A DNA stretch of 64,000 bases. Source: Streptomyces sp. WM6378. Lineage in GTDB: Bacteria > Actinomycetota > Actinomycetes > Streptomycetales > Streptomycetaceae. Below the pieces are notes generated by a model. It saw only the letters and a list, made by a program, of their open reading frames with translations, did no database searches and was not told where the DNA came from. Below are positions 8,271 to 15,248 of the stretch, in pieces; position 1 is the stretch's first letter; each line of letters begins with the position of its first letter. The stretch is from the NCBI RefSeq assembly GCF_001279695.1, contig NZ_LGDD01000047.1, positions 1 to 64,000 on the forward strand. Direction: 5' to 3'. The translations under genes and the position numbers were made by a program.

Positions 8271-9230
8271 GTGGGCTTGTCCGGGCAGTCAGCAGTTCAG
8301 CAGGTGGTGCCGCCGACGGCACCGGCCGAGTACCGGATCGAGGACCTGGCGCACGCCAGCGGCGCCACGGTCCGCACGATCCGCGCCTACCAGGACCGGG
8401 GCCTGCTGCCCCGGCCCGAGCGGCGCGGCCGCTCCAACGTGTACGGCGACACCCACCTGGCCCGGCTGCACCAGATCGCCGACCTGCTCGACCGCGGCTA
8501 CACCCTGGCCTCCATCAAGGAGCTTCTGGAGGCCTGGGACGCCGGCCGGGGGCTCGGCGGCGTGCTCGGCCTGGTCGCCGAGGTCAGCGGGCCCTGGACG
8601 GACGAGGAGGCCGCCCGCATATCGCGCGCCGACCTCGACGAGACGTTCGGCGGCAACCCCGACGACAAGGCGGTCGCCGAAGCAGTGGAGCTCGGCATCC
8701 TGGTGCGCATCCCGGACAACGACGGCGAGTTCCTCGTCCCCAGCCCCCAAGAGCTGGCGGTGGCTGCCGAGTTGCATGCCGCCGGGGTGCCGCTCGACGC
8801 CATCTCGGGGCATCTGCGCGAGCTGCGCGGGCAGGTCGAACACATCGCGGCCCGCTTCCTCGACTTCACCACGGAGCACGTCTTCGCCCGCTATCTGGGC
8901 CACCACCCCCCGACCGACACCGAGGCCGCGGAGGCAGCCGACCTGGTGCGCCGACTGCGCCCGCTGGCCCAGCAGACGGTGGACGCCGAACTGGCCCGCG
9001 CGATGCGCCTGTTCGCGACCCGCCACCTCCAGAAACACCTGGGCGCCCCGGCCGCGACGCCCGCCGCCCCGGACCTCGGCCCGGTGCCGCTCCCCGCCGC
9101 GACGGTGCGGGCCGTTCAGGACCTGGTGGGCCCCGACAACGTCACCGCGTTCATCACGGCGGCCACGGAACGCGAGGTCCAGGCGCGCACCTTGGACGCC
9201 TTGACTCCCTCAACACCGGACAGCAACTGA
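8271..9230 (+). CDS. MerR-family transcriptional regulator
   Basis: 319 residues with an N-terminal MerR winged helix (YRIEDLAHASGATVRTIRAYQDRGLLP, about residues 15-41) and a dimerisation helix. The large C-terminal part (about 200 residues) has no metal-binding cysteines, so an organic effector or protein partner is more likely than a metal. AGAGGGA abuts the GTG at 8271 with no spacer. A TTG at 8277 would be spaced normally, so the true start may be two codons later. It ends the M24-EphD-hydrolase operon and may regulate it. Confidence 0.85.
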   Translation: MGLSGQSAVQQVVPPTAPAEYRIEDLAHASGATVRTIRAYQDRGLLPRPERRGRSNVYGDTHLARLHQIADLLDRGYTLASIKELLEAWDAGRGLGGVLGLVAEVSGPWTDEEAARISRADLDETFGGNPDDKAVAEAVELGILVRIPDNDGEFLVPSPQELAVAAELHAAGVPLDAISGHLRELRGQVEHIAARFLDFTTEHVFARYLGHHPPTDTEAAEAADLVRRLRPLAQQTVDAELARAMRLFATRHLQKHLGAPAATPAAPDLGPVPLPAATVRAVQDLVGPDNVTAFITAATEREVQARTLDALTPSTPDSN

Positions 9231-9296
9231 CTGCCCAGAACCCCAAATCCCCCATACGTGAATTTACTTGACCAAAGCTCGCTTACCGGGCATCAG

Positions 9297-9350
9297 TTGT
9301 CCACAGTGGCGTCAAATTACCTGTGGATAACGTGACTTCACTGTGGAACA
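9297..9350. other. Cluster of three DnaA boxes
   Basis: TTGTCCACA at 9297-9305 (plus), TGTGGATAA at 9322-9330 (minus, exact TTATCCACA) and TGTGGAACA at 9342-9350 (minus, TGTTCCACA, weaker). They fall in the gap 9231-9413 between converging genes, where a promoter would not be expected. Confidence 0.6.
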
Positions 9351-9413
9351 AACCCAACTCGGGCCCTCAATAAGGTGATTGCTGTCACGCCATTTCGTTC
9401 TGGCTTTGTTCCC

Positions 9414-10778
9414 TCACTGATCGGCGAGCCAGTTGCCGTGGAAGCCGAACGGCACGCGCTGGGGAAGACGGACCGTCGCGACCGGCGGCGCCGCGAGGTT
9501 CTCCGCGTCCAGGATGACGAGATCGCTCGCGTCCCTGGCGGCGTCGTACACATAGCTGAGCAGCCACCCCGGGCCGCCCGGCCGGTCGTCCGCCGGGGCG
9601 AACGCCGCCTCCGCCGGGACCCGCCCCGCCGCGAAGTCGTGCCGTGCCACCGCCCCCGTCCGCAGGTCGTACCGGAGCAGCGCCCCCGACACCGGCCCCG
9701 AGGACGGCGTCCGCGCCGCCGTGACGTGCCCGAACCCGGCCGCAAGACCGGCCAGCCGGTCGTCGACCCGGGGGAACTCGCAGGCCTGGTCGTCGAGCTG
9801 TTCCTCCCGGACCACGCCCGTCGCCAGGTCCAGCGTCCACTTCCACAGGGTGGCCCCGCGTGCCCCCAGCCGCTCGTACCGCACGACGTGCAGCACGATC
9901 CGCGCCCCGCGCCCGTCGCCGTCCCCCGCCTCGTCGTACGCGTTCAGCGCGTGGAAGACGTAGCAGGGGTCGACCGTCAGCCACCGCACCTCGCCGTACG
10001 GATCGTCCCTGCGCAGCACGCCGAGCCGTGCCCCGTACTCCGCGTCCCAGCGGTAGGGCAGCCCACCGCCGGGACGCATCGCGATCTCCCGGTCGAAGAC
10101 GGCCGGCAGGTCCATGAACACCACGTGGGAGGCGGTGAGGTGGAAGTCGTGCATCATCGTCGCGCCCGGCACCTCCACCGGCCGGCTCACCACCAACTCG
10201 CCCTTGGCGTCGGCCCGGTGATAGGTGAGATACGGCGGCGTGGCCGTCCCGTACCCGAAGAAGTGCAGCTCTCCGGTGACCAAGCAGGTCTTGGGGTGGG
10301 CGGTCATCGACGTGGTGAGGCGGCCGCCGAAGTCGTAGGCGCCCAGCGTCTCCAGCTCGTGCCCCGGCCGGCAGTCCAGCTCGTACGGGAAGGACGACTC
10401 GACCAGGGCCAGGGTGCGGCCGGCGTGCCGGATCACGTGGGTGTTGGCGACCCCGGCGGTGAGGTCGGTGTTGCCCTGCCGGTCGTGGACCCGCGCTCCG
10501 TCGGTGAACGTCGACGTGCGCACCCAGCGGTTGCGGTAGGCGCGGGCCCTGCCGCCTTCGAGCCGGACGCCGTGGGCCATTCCGTCCCCGAAGAACCAGT
10601 GCGGGGAAGCGGCGTCCTGCGGGTTGGGCCCGTTGCGTACGTACCAGCCGGTCAGCTCGGGCGGTATGGAGCCGGTCACCGCCAACCGGTGGGTGGTCAG
10701 TTCCGCGGCGACCGGGGCGAAGTTGCCCGCGAGGTGCGGGGCGGGCGGGGTCGCCGGGGCGGTGGGCGTCGCGGTCAT
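9414..10778 (-). CDS. Carotenoid cleavage oxygenase
   Basis: 454 residues starting at ATG 10778. The four iron-binding histidines of the RPE65/carotenoid oxygenase family are visible in TAHPKTC, MMHDFHLT, YVFHALNAY and, near the C-terminus, FGFHGNW. The N-terminal LTGWYVRNGPNPQ block is also diagnostic. These enzymes split conjugated double bonds of carotenoids or related phenylpropanoids using Fe(II) and O2. It starts two bases after the upstream membrane-protein gene and is co-transcribed with it from the promoter controlled by the PadR operators. No carotenoid synthesis genes are present in the window. Confidence 0.9.
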   Translation of the reverse strand: MTATPTAPATPPAPHLAGNFAPVAAELTTHRLAVTGSIPPELTGWYVRNGPNPQDAASPHWFFGDGMAHGVRLEGGRARAYRNRWVRTSTFTDGARVHDRQGNTDLTAGVANTHVIRHAGRTLALVESSFPYELDCRPGHELETLGAYDFGGRLTTSMTAHPKTCLVTGELHFFGYGTATPPYLTYHRADAKGELVVSRPVEVPGATMMHDFHLTASHVVFMDLPAVFDREIAMRPGGGLPYRWDAEYGARLGVLRRDDPYGEVRWLTVDPCYVFHALNAYDEAGDGDGRGARIVLHVVRYERLGARGATLWKWTLDLATGVVREEQLDDQACEFPRVDDRLAGLAAGFGHVTAARTPSSGPVSGALLRYDLRTGAVARHDFAAGRVPAEAAFAPADDRPGGPGWLLSYVYDAARDASDLVILDAENLAAPPVATVRLPQRVPFGFHGNWLADQ

Positions 10779-10780
10779 CG

Positions 10781-11338
10781 TCAGGCGCCCTTCTGGACGG
10801 CGGCGCGGCGGGCGCGCTCCGGGTACTGGGCGGTGATGACGGCCGGGATGGCGAAGCCCGCGACCTGGGCGGCTATCGAGGCGGTGCCGCCCAGCGACTC
10901 GGCGTCGATGACGGAGAGGGCGACGGCGGTCAGGGTGAAGGCGAGGGCCCAGACGGAGGTCAGCACCACGTTGATCCGGATGAACACCGGGTTGGTCCAC
11001 ACCTCGCGCGGCGCCTGCCGCTTGGCGATCCCGGTGGTGAAGGGCTTGCGGACGGCCAGCGTGGCCCAGGCCGTCAGGGCCAGCCAGCCGGTGGCCAGCG
11101 CGCCGCCGTACTCGCGCAGCCCGCTGTCGGGAGCGGCGAACGCGATGACGCTCAGCACGGCGAAGAAGGCGATCGTGGACTGCTCCAGGATGAGGGAGTC
11201 GGCGGACAGCCCGCGCTTGCGGTCCATCGAGAAGAGGTAGGCGGCTGCGGCGAAGGCGGCGAGCGCGCCCCACTGCCAGTGCGCGCTGCCGACAGCGGCG
11301 AAGACGATCCACGGGATGAAACCGCGCAGGTAGTTCAT
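10781..11338 (-). CDS. Small integral membrane protein upstream of the carotenoid oxygenase
   Basis: 185 residues with about five to six membrane segments (YLRGFIPWIVFAAVGSA; ALAAFAAAAYLF; STIAFFAVLSVIAFAA; GALATGWLALTAWATLAV; VVLTSVWALAFTLTAVAL; VAGFAIPAVI). The stretch EVWTNPVFIRIN between the last segments is conserved-looking. It vaguely resembles intracellular-septation-A/VC0807-type proteins, but I do not recognise it firmly. The start is ATG 11338, with GGGGGA seven bases upstream; an upstream in-frame ATG was rejected. It is the first gene of the oxygenase operon, so it could hold or deliver the carotenoid substrate or product. Confidence 0.7.
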   Translation of the reverse strand: MNYLRGFIPWIVFAAVGSAHWQWGALAAFAAAAYLFSMDRKRGLSADSLILEQSTIAFFAVLSVIAFAAPDSGLREYGGALATGWLALTAWATLAVRKPFTTGIAKRQAPREVWTNPVFIRINVVLTSVWALAFTLTAVALSVIDAESLGGTASIAAQVAGFAIPAVITAQYPERARRAAVQKGA

Positions 11339-11387
11339 GGGAGTCCCCCTTTGTTCCGAGCCCTTCGGCTCAGCTCCACATTCCAAC

Positions 11388-11401
11388 TTCGACATGTCGA
11401 A
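11388..11401. promoter_or_regulatory. PadR operator 1 (perfect palindrome)
   Basis: TTCGACATGTCGAA is a perfect 14-bp palindrome. It overlaps the -10 element (TACATT, 11405-11400 on the minus strand) of the membrane-protein/oxygenase promoter. Its centre is 29 bp from that of operator 2, close to three helical turns. Confidence 0.65.
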
Positions 11402-11417
11402 TGTAGAGGTTCTCCTT

Positions 11418-11445
11418 TTGACGTGTCAAGACTGGAAGGTAGAGT
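11418..11445. promoter_or_regulatory. PadR operator 2 and divergent promoters, leaderless for padR
   Basis: TTGAC-GT-GTCAA (11418-11429) is an inverted repeat related to operator 1. On the plus strand TTGACG is a -35, with 16 bases to the -10 TAGAGT (11440-11445); start of transcription would fall at or beside ATG 11453. On the minus strand TTGACA (11429-11424) is a -35, with 18 bases to the -10 TACATT. Both promoters share this operator. Confidence 0.65.
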
Positions 11446-11452
11446 GGGACGC

Positions 11453-11968
11453 ATGAGCCTCCGCCATGCAGTCCTGGGCCTGCTGACCAACCGCCCGGCC
11501 AGCGGTTACGACCTGATGAAGCTGTTCGAGACCTCGCTCGCCCACGTCTGGTCAGCGACGCAGAGCCAGGTCTACGGAGAGCTGGGCAAACTCGCCGACG
11601 GCGGTCTGGTCGAGGTGTCCGCCGAGGGGCCGCGCGGGCGAAAGGAGTACGCGATCACCGAGTCCGGACGATCCGAACTGCGCCGCTGGCTCACCGAGGT
11701 CGAGCCCGTCCGCACCCGCCGCAGCGATTCCCTGCTCCGCGTCTTCTTCCTCGGCGAGCTCACCCGCGTCGAGGCGAAGGCGTACCTCCTTGGCGAGGCC
11801 GAGCGTTCGGCCCGGCAGCTCGCGGGCCTCAAGGAGGCGGAGGCGGTCATCGACTGGGGCGAGGACCCGATCTCGGTGCACGGCCGGCTCGCCATGGAGT
11901 ACGGCAAGCGGCTCAACGCGATGCACGAGGAGTGGGCCCGGTGGGCGGCGGAGCGGCTGGCTCCCTGA
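11453..11968 (+). CDS. PadR-family transcriptional regulator
   Basis: 171 residues with a winged-helix domain (LRHAVLGLLTNRPASGYDLMKLF through GPRGRKEYAIT) followed by the C-terminal dimerisation helices of the Vir-type PadR family. It is divergent from the membrane-protein/oxygenase pair, and two related palindromes lie between them, so it most likely represses both itself and that pair. A -10 element ends seven bases before the ATG and no ribosome site is present, so the mRNA is probably leaderless. The inducer is unknown; a carotenoid or phenolic compound would fit the target gene. Confidence 0.87.
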   Translation: MSLRHAVLGLLTNRPASGYDLMKLFETSLAHVWSATQSQVYGELGKLADGGLVEVSAEGPRGRKEYAITESGRSELRRWLTEVEPVRTRRSDSLLRVFFLGELTRVEAKAYLLGEAERSARQLAGLKEAEAVIDWGEDPISVHGRLAMEYGKRLNAMHEEWARWAAERLAP

Positions 11969-12047
11969 CGAAGCCCGCCGCCAGGATGAATCGGGATGCC
12001 GGGGAATTGGGATGCCGGGGCCCCGTCCGGCCCGGCACCCTGGCGGC

Positions 12048-12638
12048 ATGACGGAAAACCCGCCGGAGCCACCGCACGAGAGCGGGCGGCCGCTCCCCGA
12101 CGACAAACGCACCGTCAAGGTGTCCAAATACCTCTCGAAGCACTTGCGCCATCAGCCCGAGCGGATCGGTCTCGTCCTCGACCCGAACGGCTGGGTGGAG
12201 ATCGACGTGCTGCTGCGGGCCGCCACCGCGCACCGCTTCCCCATCACCCGCGCCGAGCTCGACCACGTCGTCGCCACCAACGACAAGCGGCGCTTCGCCG
12301 TCGAGGGCGGCCGGATCCGGGCCAGCCAGGGCCACACCGTGGCCGTGGACCTCGGCCTGCCGCCCGCCGAACCGCCCGCGTCCCTCTACCACGGCACCGT
12401 GGCCCGCAATCTGGACGCGATCCGCGCCGAGGGCCTGCGCCCCATGGACCGGCAGCACGTGCACCTCTCGCCCGACCGGGAGACCGCCACCCGGGTCGGC
12501 GCCCGCCGCGGCCGGCCCGTGATCCTGAGCGTCGACGCCGGGGCCATGCACCGGGCCGGCCACGTCTTCCACGTCAGCGCCAACGGGGTCTGGCTGACGG
12601 ACTCCGTACCGCCGGAGTATCTGCGGCTGCGTGGCTGA
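12048..12638 (+). CDS. kptA: RNA 2'-phosphotransferase (Tpt1/KptA family)
   Basis: 196 residues matching the family: SKYLSKHLRHQPERIGL at the N-terminus, GWVEIDVLL, NDKRRFAVEGGRIRASQGH, then the NAD-binding LYHGTVARNLDAIRAEGL, HVHLSPD and VFHVSANGVWLTD. The enzyme transfers an internal 2'-phosphate from RNA to NAD+. In bacteria without tRNA splicing its physiological substrate is unclear. The start used is ATG 12048; the frame remains open upstream but has no family sequence. It reads into the following small gene with little or no gap. Confidence 0.88.
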   Translation: MTENPPEPPHESGRPLPDDKRTVKVSKYLSKHLRHQPERIGLVLDPNGWVEIDVLLRAATAHRFPITRAELDHVVATNDKRRFAVEGGRIRASQGHTVAVDLGLPPAEPPASLYHGTVARNLDAIRAEGLRPMDRQHVHLSPDRETATRVGARRGRPVILSVDAGAMHRAGHVFHVSANGVWLTDSVPPEYLRLRG

Positions 12639-12651
12639 GCCGGCACTTGGC

Positions 12652-13125
12652 ATGATCGGTCCCGTGCCCCATCCCCACCTGCCCACCACCGAGTCCGTGG
12701 TCGCCGCGATCCGCGCGATCGCCGATGAGCAGCGGCTGGAGGTCGAGGTCACCGACGACATCGGCGCCGACCGCACCTCCCGCCGCACCTCGTCCGGGGT
12801 GTTCGCGGTCGTCGATCCGGACGGTTCGCTGCCGCACGAGGCGTACGTCGAACTCGGCGGCTCGCCTTCCCTGACCGTTCGGGTCTATCCCGAGGACGAC
12901 GCCCAAGTCACCGTCGACGGCGTGCAGTTCGACGACGTGCCGCGCGATGCTGTGCCCGCCTTCCTGCGCTCCGTCTACGGCGGACTCGCCCATGTCAAGG
13001 GCCGGTTCTTCCCGCCGGGATGGTGGCTGGTCGTGCCACTGCCCGGCGACGAGACGTACAAGGAACTGGTCCTCGTCGGGCTCAGCCCTTGGATGAGCGC
13101 GCGCGTCCGCAGCAAGAAGGGTTAA
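12652..13125 (+). CDS. Conserved actinobacterial protein of unknown function
   Basis: About 157 residues with no signal peptide or membrane segment. It has an acidic N-terminal half (EVEVTDDIGADRTSRRTSSGVFAV) and a WWLVVPLPGD core near the C-terminus. I do not recognise a family with confidence; the layout vaguely recalls YbjN-type chaperone-like proteins. The start is uncertain: GTG 12631 overlaps kptA, and ATG 12652 and GTG 12664 are alternatives with equally poor ribosome sites. Its stop overlaps the converging LLM oxidoreductase stop by four bases (TTAA). Confidence 0.6.
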   Translation: MIGPVPHPHLPTTESVVAAIRAIADEQRLEVEVTDDIGADRTSRRTSSGVFAVVDPDGSLPHEAYVELGGSPSLTVRVYPEDDAQVTVDGVQFDDVPRDAVPAFLRSVYGGLAHVKGRFFPPGWWLVVPLPGDETYKELVLVGLSPWMSARVRSKKG

Positions 13126-14021
13126 CGGCCGAGCTGCGCGAGCCCCTCGGTCGCGATCTGCTCGAAGACCTTCGGATCGGCCGCGAACTCGGAGTCCGGA
13201 ATCGGCGCGTGCAGAACGATCTCGGTGAAGCCGAGCTCGAAGTGCCGGCCCGCGAAGTCCACGAACGCGTCCAGGGATTCCAGCGGACGGCCGGGCTGCG
13301 GGGTGAAGCCGGTGAGCAGGATCTTGTCCAGCTCGTCCACGTCGCGCCCGATCTGGTCGCAGGCGGCGCCCAGCTTCTTGACCTGCTCGCGAATCGCCTC
13401 GACGGACTGCTCGGGCGTGCCGGTCTCGAACAGCTTCGGGTCGCCTGTGGTCACCCACGCCTGCCCGTGCTTCGCCGCCAGCTTCAGCCCGCGCGGGCCG
13501 GTCGCGGCCACCGCGAAGGGAATCCTGGGCCGCTGGAGGCAGCCCGGGATGGTGCGCGCCTCGACCGCCGAGTAATAGGTGCCGTCGTACGTCACCGAGT
13601 CCTCAGTAAGCAGCCGGTCGAGCAGCGGCACGAACTCGCCGAACCGGTCGGCCCGTTCACGCGGCGTCCACGCCTCCTGGCCCAGCGCGGTGGCGTCGAA
13701 GCCGTTGCCGCCCGCGCCGATCCCGAGGGTGATCCGGCCGTTCGACACGTCGTCGAGGGTGATCAGGTCCTTGGCGAGGGTCACCGGGTGCCGGAAGTTC
13801 GGCGAGGTGACCAGGGTGCCGAGCCGCAGCCGGGTGGTGGCGGCAGCGGCGGCCGTGAGCGTCGGGACCGCCCCGAACCACGGGCCGTCCCGGAACGTCC
13901 GCCAGGACAGATGGTCGTACGTGTACGCGGTGTGGAAGCCCAGCTCCTCGGCGCGCAGCCACTCGTCGCGACCGCCGTCGTGCCAGCGGCGTACCGGAAG
14001 AATCACAGTGCTCAGACGCAT
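13122..14021 (-). CDS. LLM-class flavin/F420-dependent oxidoreductase
   Basis: 299 residues with the luciferase-like TIM-barrel pattern: AEELGFHTAYTYDHL, RLRLGTLVTSPNFRHP, AKDLITLDDVSNGRITLGIGAGG and a C-terminal GFTEIVLHAPIPDSEF. Proteins like this in actinobacteria commonly use F420H2 or FMNH2. The substrate cannot be deduced. It converges on the preceding gene with no terminator between them, so read-through in both directions is possible. Confidence 0.85.
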   Translation of the reverse strand: MRLSTVILPVRRWHDGGRDEWLRAEELGFHTAYTYDHLSWRTFRDGPWFGAVPTLTAAAAATTRLRLGTLVTSPNFRHPVTLAKDLITLDDVSNGRITLGIGAGGNGFDATALGQEAWTPRERADRFGEFVPLLDRLLTEDSVTYDGTYYSAVEARTIPGCLQRPRIPFAVAATGPRGLKLAAKHGQAWVTTGDPKLFETGTPEQSVEAIREQVKKLGAACDQIGRDVDELDKILLTGFTPQPGRPLESLDAFVDFAGRHFELGFTEIVLHAPIPDSEFAADPKVFEQIATEGLAQLGR

Positions 14022-14209
14022 ACCCCGACCCTACGTCGGATAAGTGCGCCCCCGCAGACACCCATGTCCGCCAAGGGGCACCGCGCGCCGTCCTGCCCGG
14101 AACTGCACCGGTGTCGCGAACCCCCTCATGCCCCCCGGCGCACCGGTCCGCGCTCTCAGATGTGCGCCCTCTCGCACGCCCGTGCACCTGTATACGGGAC
14201 AATGGCCCG

Positions 14210-15079
14210 GTGACCTCTGCTACGGATCCCGCCCCGGCCACCCGTCCCGTACCGACCGCACCACGGCTCATCGCGACCGACCTGGACGGCACCCTGCTGC
14301 GGGACGACAAGACCGTGTCGGACCGTACGATCGCCGCCCTGGCCGCCGCCGAGGAGGCGGGCATCGAGGTCTTCTTCGTCACCGGCCGCCCGGCCCGCTG
14401 GATGGACGTCGTCAGCGCCCATGTGCACGGGCACGGCCTGGCCATCTGCGGCAACGGCGCGGCCGTCGTCGACCTGCACGGCGACAGCGACGGCCACCGC
14501 TTCGTGAAGGTGCGGCCGCTGGAGCGGGCCGCCGCCCTCGACGTCGTCACCCTGCTGCGGGCGGCCGTGCCCGGCACGTCGTTCGCGGTCGAGCGCACCG
14601 GTGGCTTCCACCACGAACTCGCCTATCCGCCCATGCACCTGGACCCGGCGGCGAGCATCGCGCCCGCCGAGAAACTGCTGGCCGAGGACGCCGACACGGC
14701 ACACCAGCCGGTGCTCAAGGTGCTCGCGTTCCACCCCGAGCTGGCCCCGGACGACTTCCTCGCGCTGGCCCGCACGGCGGTCGGGGCGCGCGCCGAGATC
14801 ACCCGGTCCAGCCCGACCGCGCTCCTGGAAATCAGCGGCGCGGGCGTCTCGAAGGCCTCCACGCTGGCCCTTTGCTGCGCCGAGCGCGGCATCTCGCCCG
14901 CCGAGGTGGTGGCCTTCGGCGACATGCCGAACGACATGGAAATGCTGAGCTGGGCCGGCACGTCGTACGCGATGGGCAACGCCCACCCCGATGTCCTGGC
15001 CGCCGCCTCCGGCCGCACCGTCGCCAACAACGAGGACGGCGTGGCGGTCGTGATCGAGCAGATCCTCAAGGCGCTCTGA
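14210..15079 (+). CDS. HAD-IIB (Cof-type) phosphatase
   Basis: 289 residues with the HAD motifs DLDGTLL (I), VTGRPARW (II), lysine in GVSKAST (III) and GDMPNDMEML (IV). Between motifs II and III is the large cap of the Cof/sucrose-phosphatase group, whose members dephosphorylate sugar phosphates and flavin or PLP precursors. The start is GTG 14210. A GACAAT -10-like element (14198-14203) ends six bases before it and no ribosome site is seen, suggesting a leaderless message. Confidence 0.87.
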   Translation: MTSATDPAPATRPVPTAPRLIATDLDGTLLRDDKTVSDRTIAALAAAEEAGIEVFFVTGRPARWMDVVSAHVHGHGLAICGNGAAVVDLHGDSDGHRFVKVRPLERAAALDVVTLLRAAVPGTSFAVERTGGFHHELAYPPMHLDPAASIAPAEKLLAEDADTAHQPVLKVLAFHPELAPDDFLALARTAVGARAEITRSSPTALLEISGAGVSKASTLALCCAERGISPAEVVAFGDMPNDMEMLSWAGTSYAMGNAHPDVLAAASGRTVANNEDGVAVVIEQILKAL

Positions 15080-15132
15080 GAGGCGTCTCCGGTGCTGCTG
15101 GTGGCCTGCGGCGTGCTTCACGGGATCAACCG

Positions 15133-15173
15133 GTGGTCGCCGCGGGCCTGTGGTCGCTAGGGCCGGTGGTCGC
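15133..15173 (+). repeat. Three direct copies of GTGGTCGC
   Basis: Copies start at 15133, 15150 and 15166 (17- and 16-base steps) in the 169-bp gap between the converging HAD and histidine kinase genes, just before a parS site. No function is evident. Confidence 0.4.
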
Positions 15174-15185
15174 GCGGCAGGGAGT

Positions 15186-15199
15186 GTTTCACGTGAAAC
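15186..15199. other. parS site 1
   Basis: GTTTCACGTGAAAC is an exact core of the chromosomal ParB-binding centromere sequence. It lies between converging genes. It is the only parS in the window with no second site within 60 bp. Confidence 0.88.
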
Positions 15200-15248
15200 G
15201 CGCTTCCCTGCACCGGCCCTGGCCCGCCCGACCGCGTACCACGGCTGA

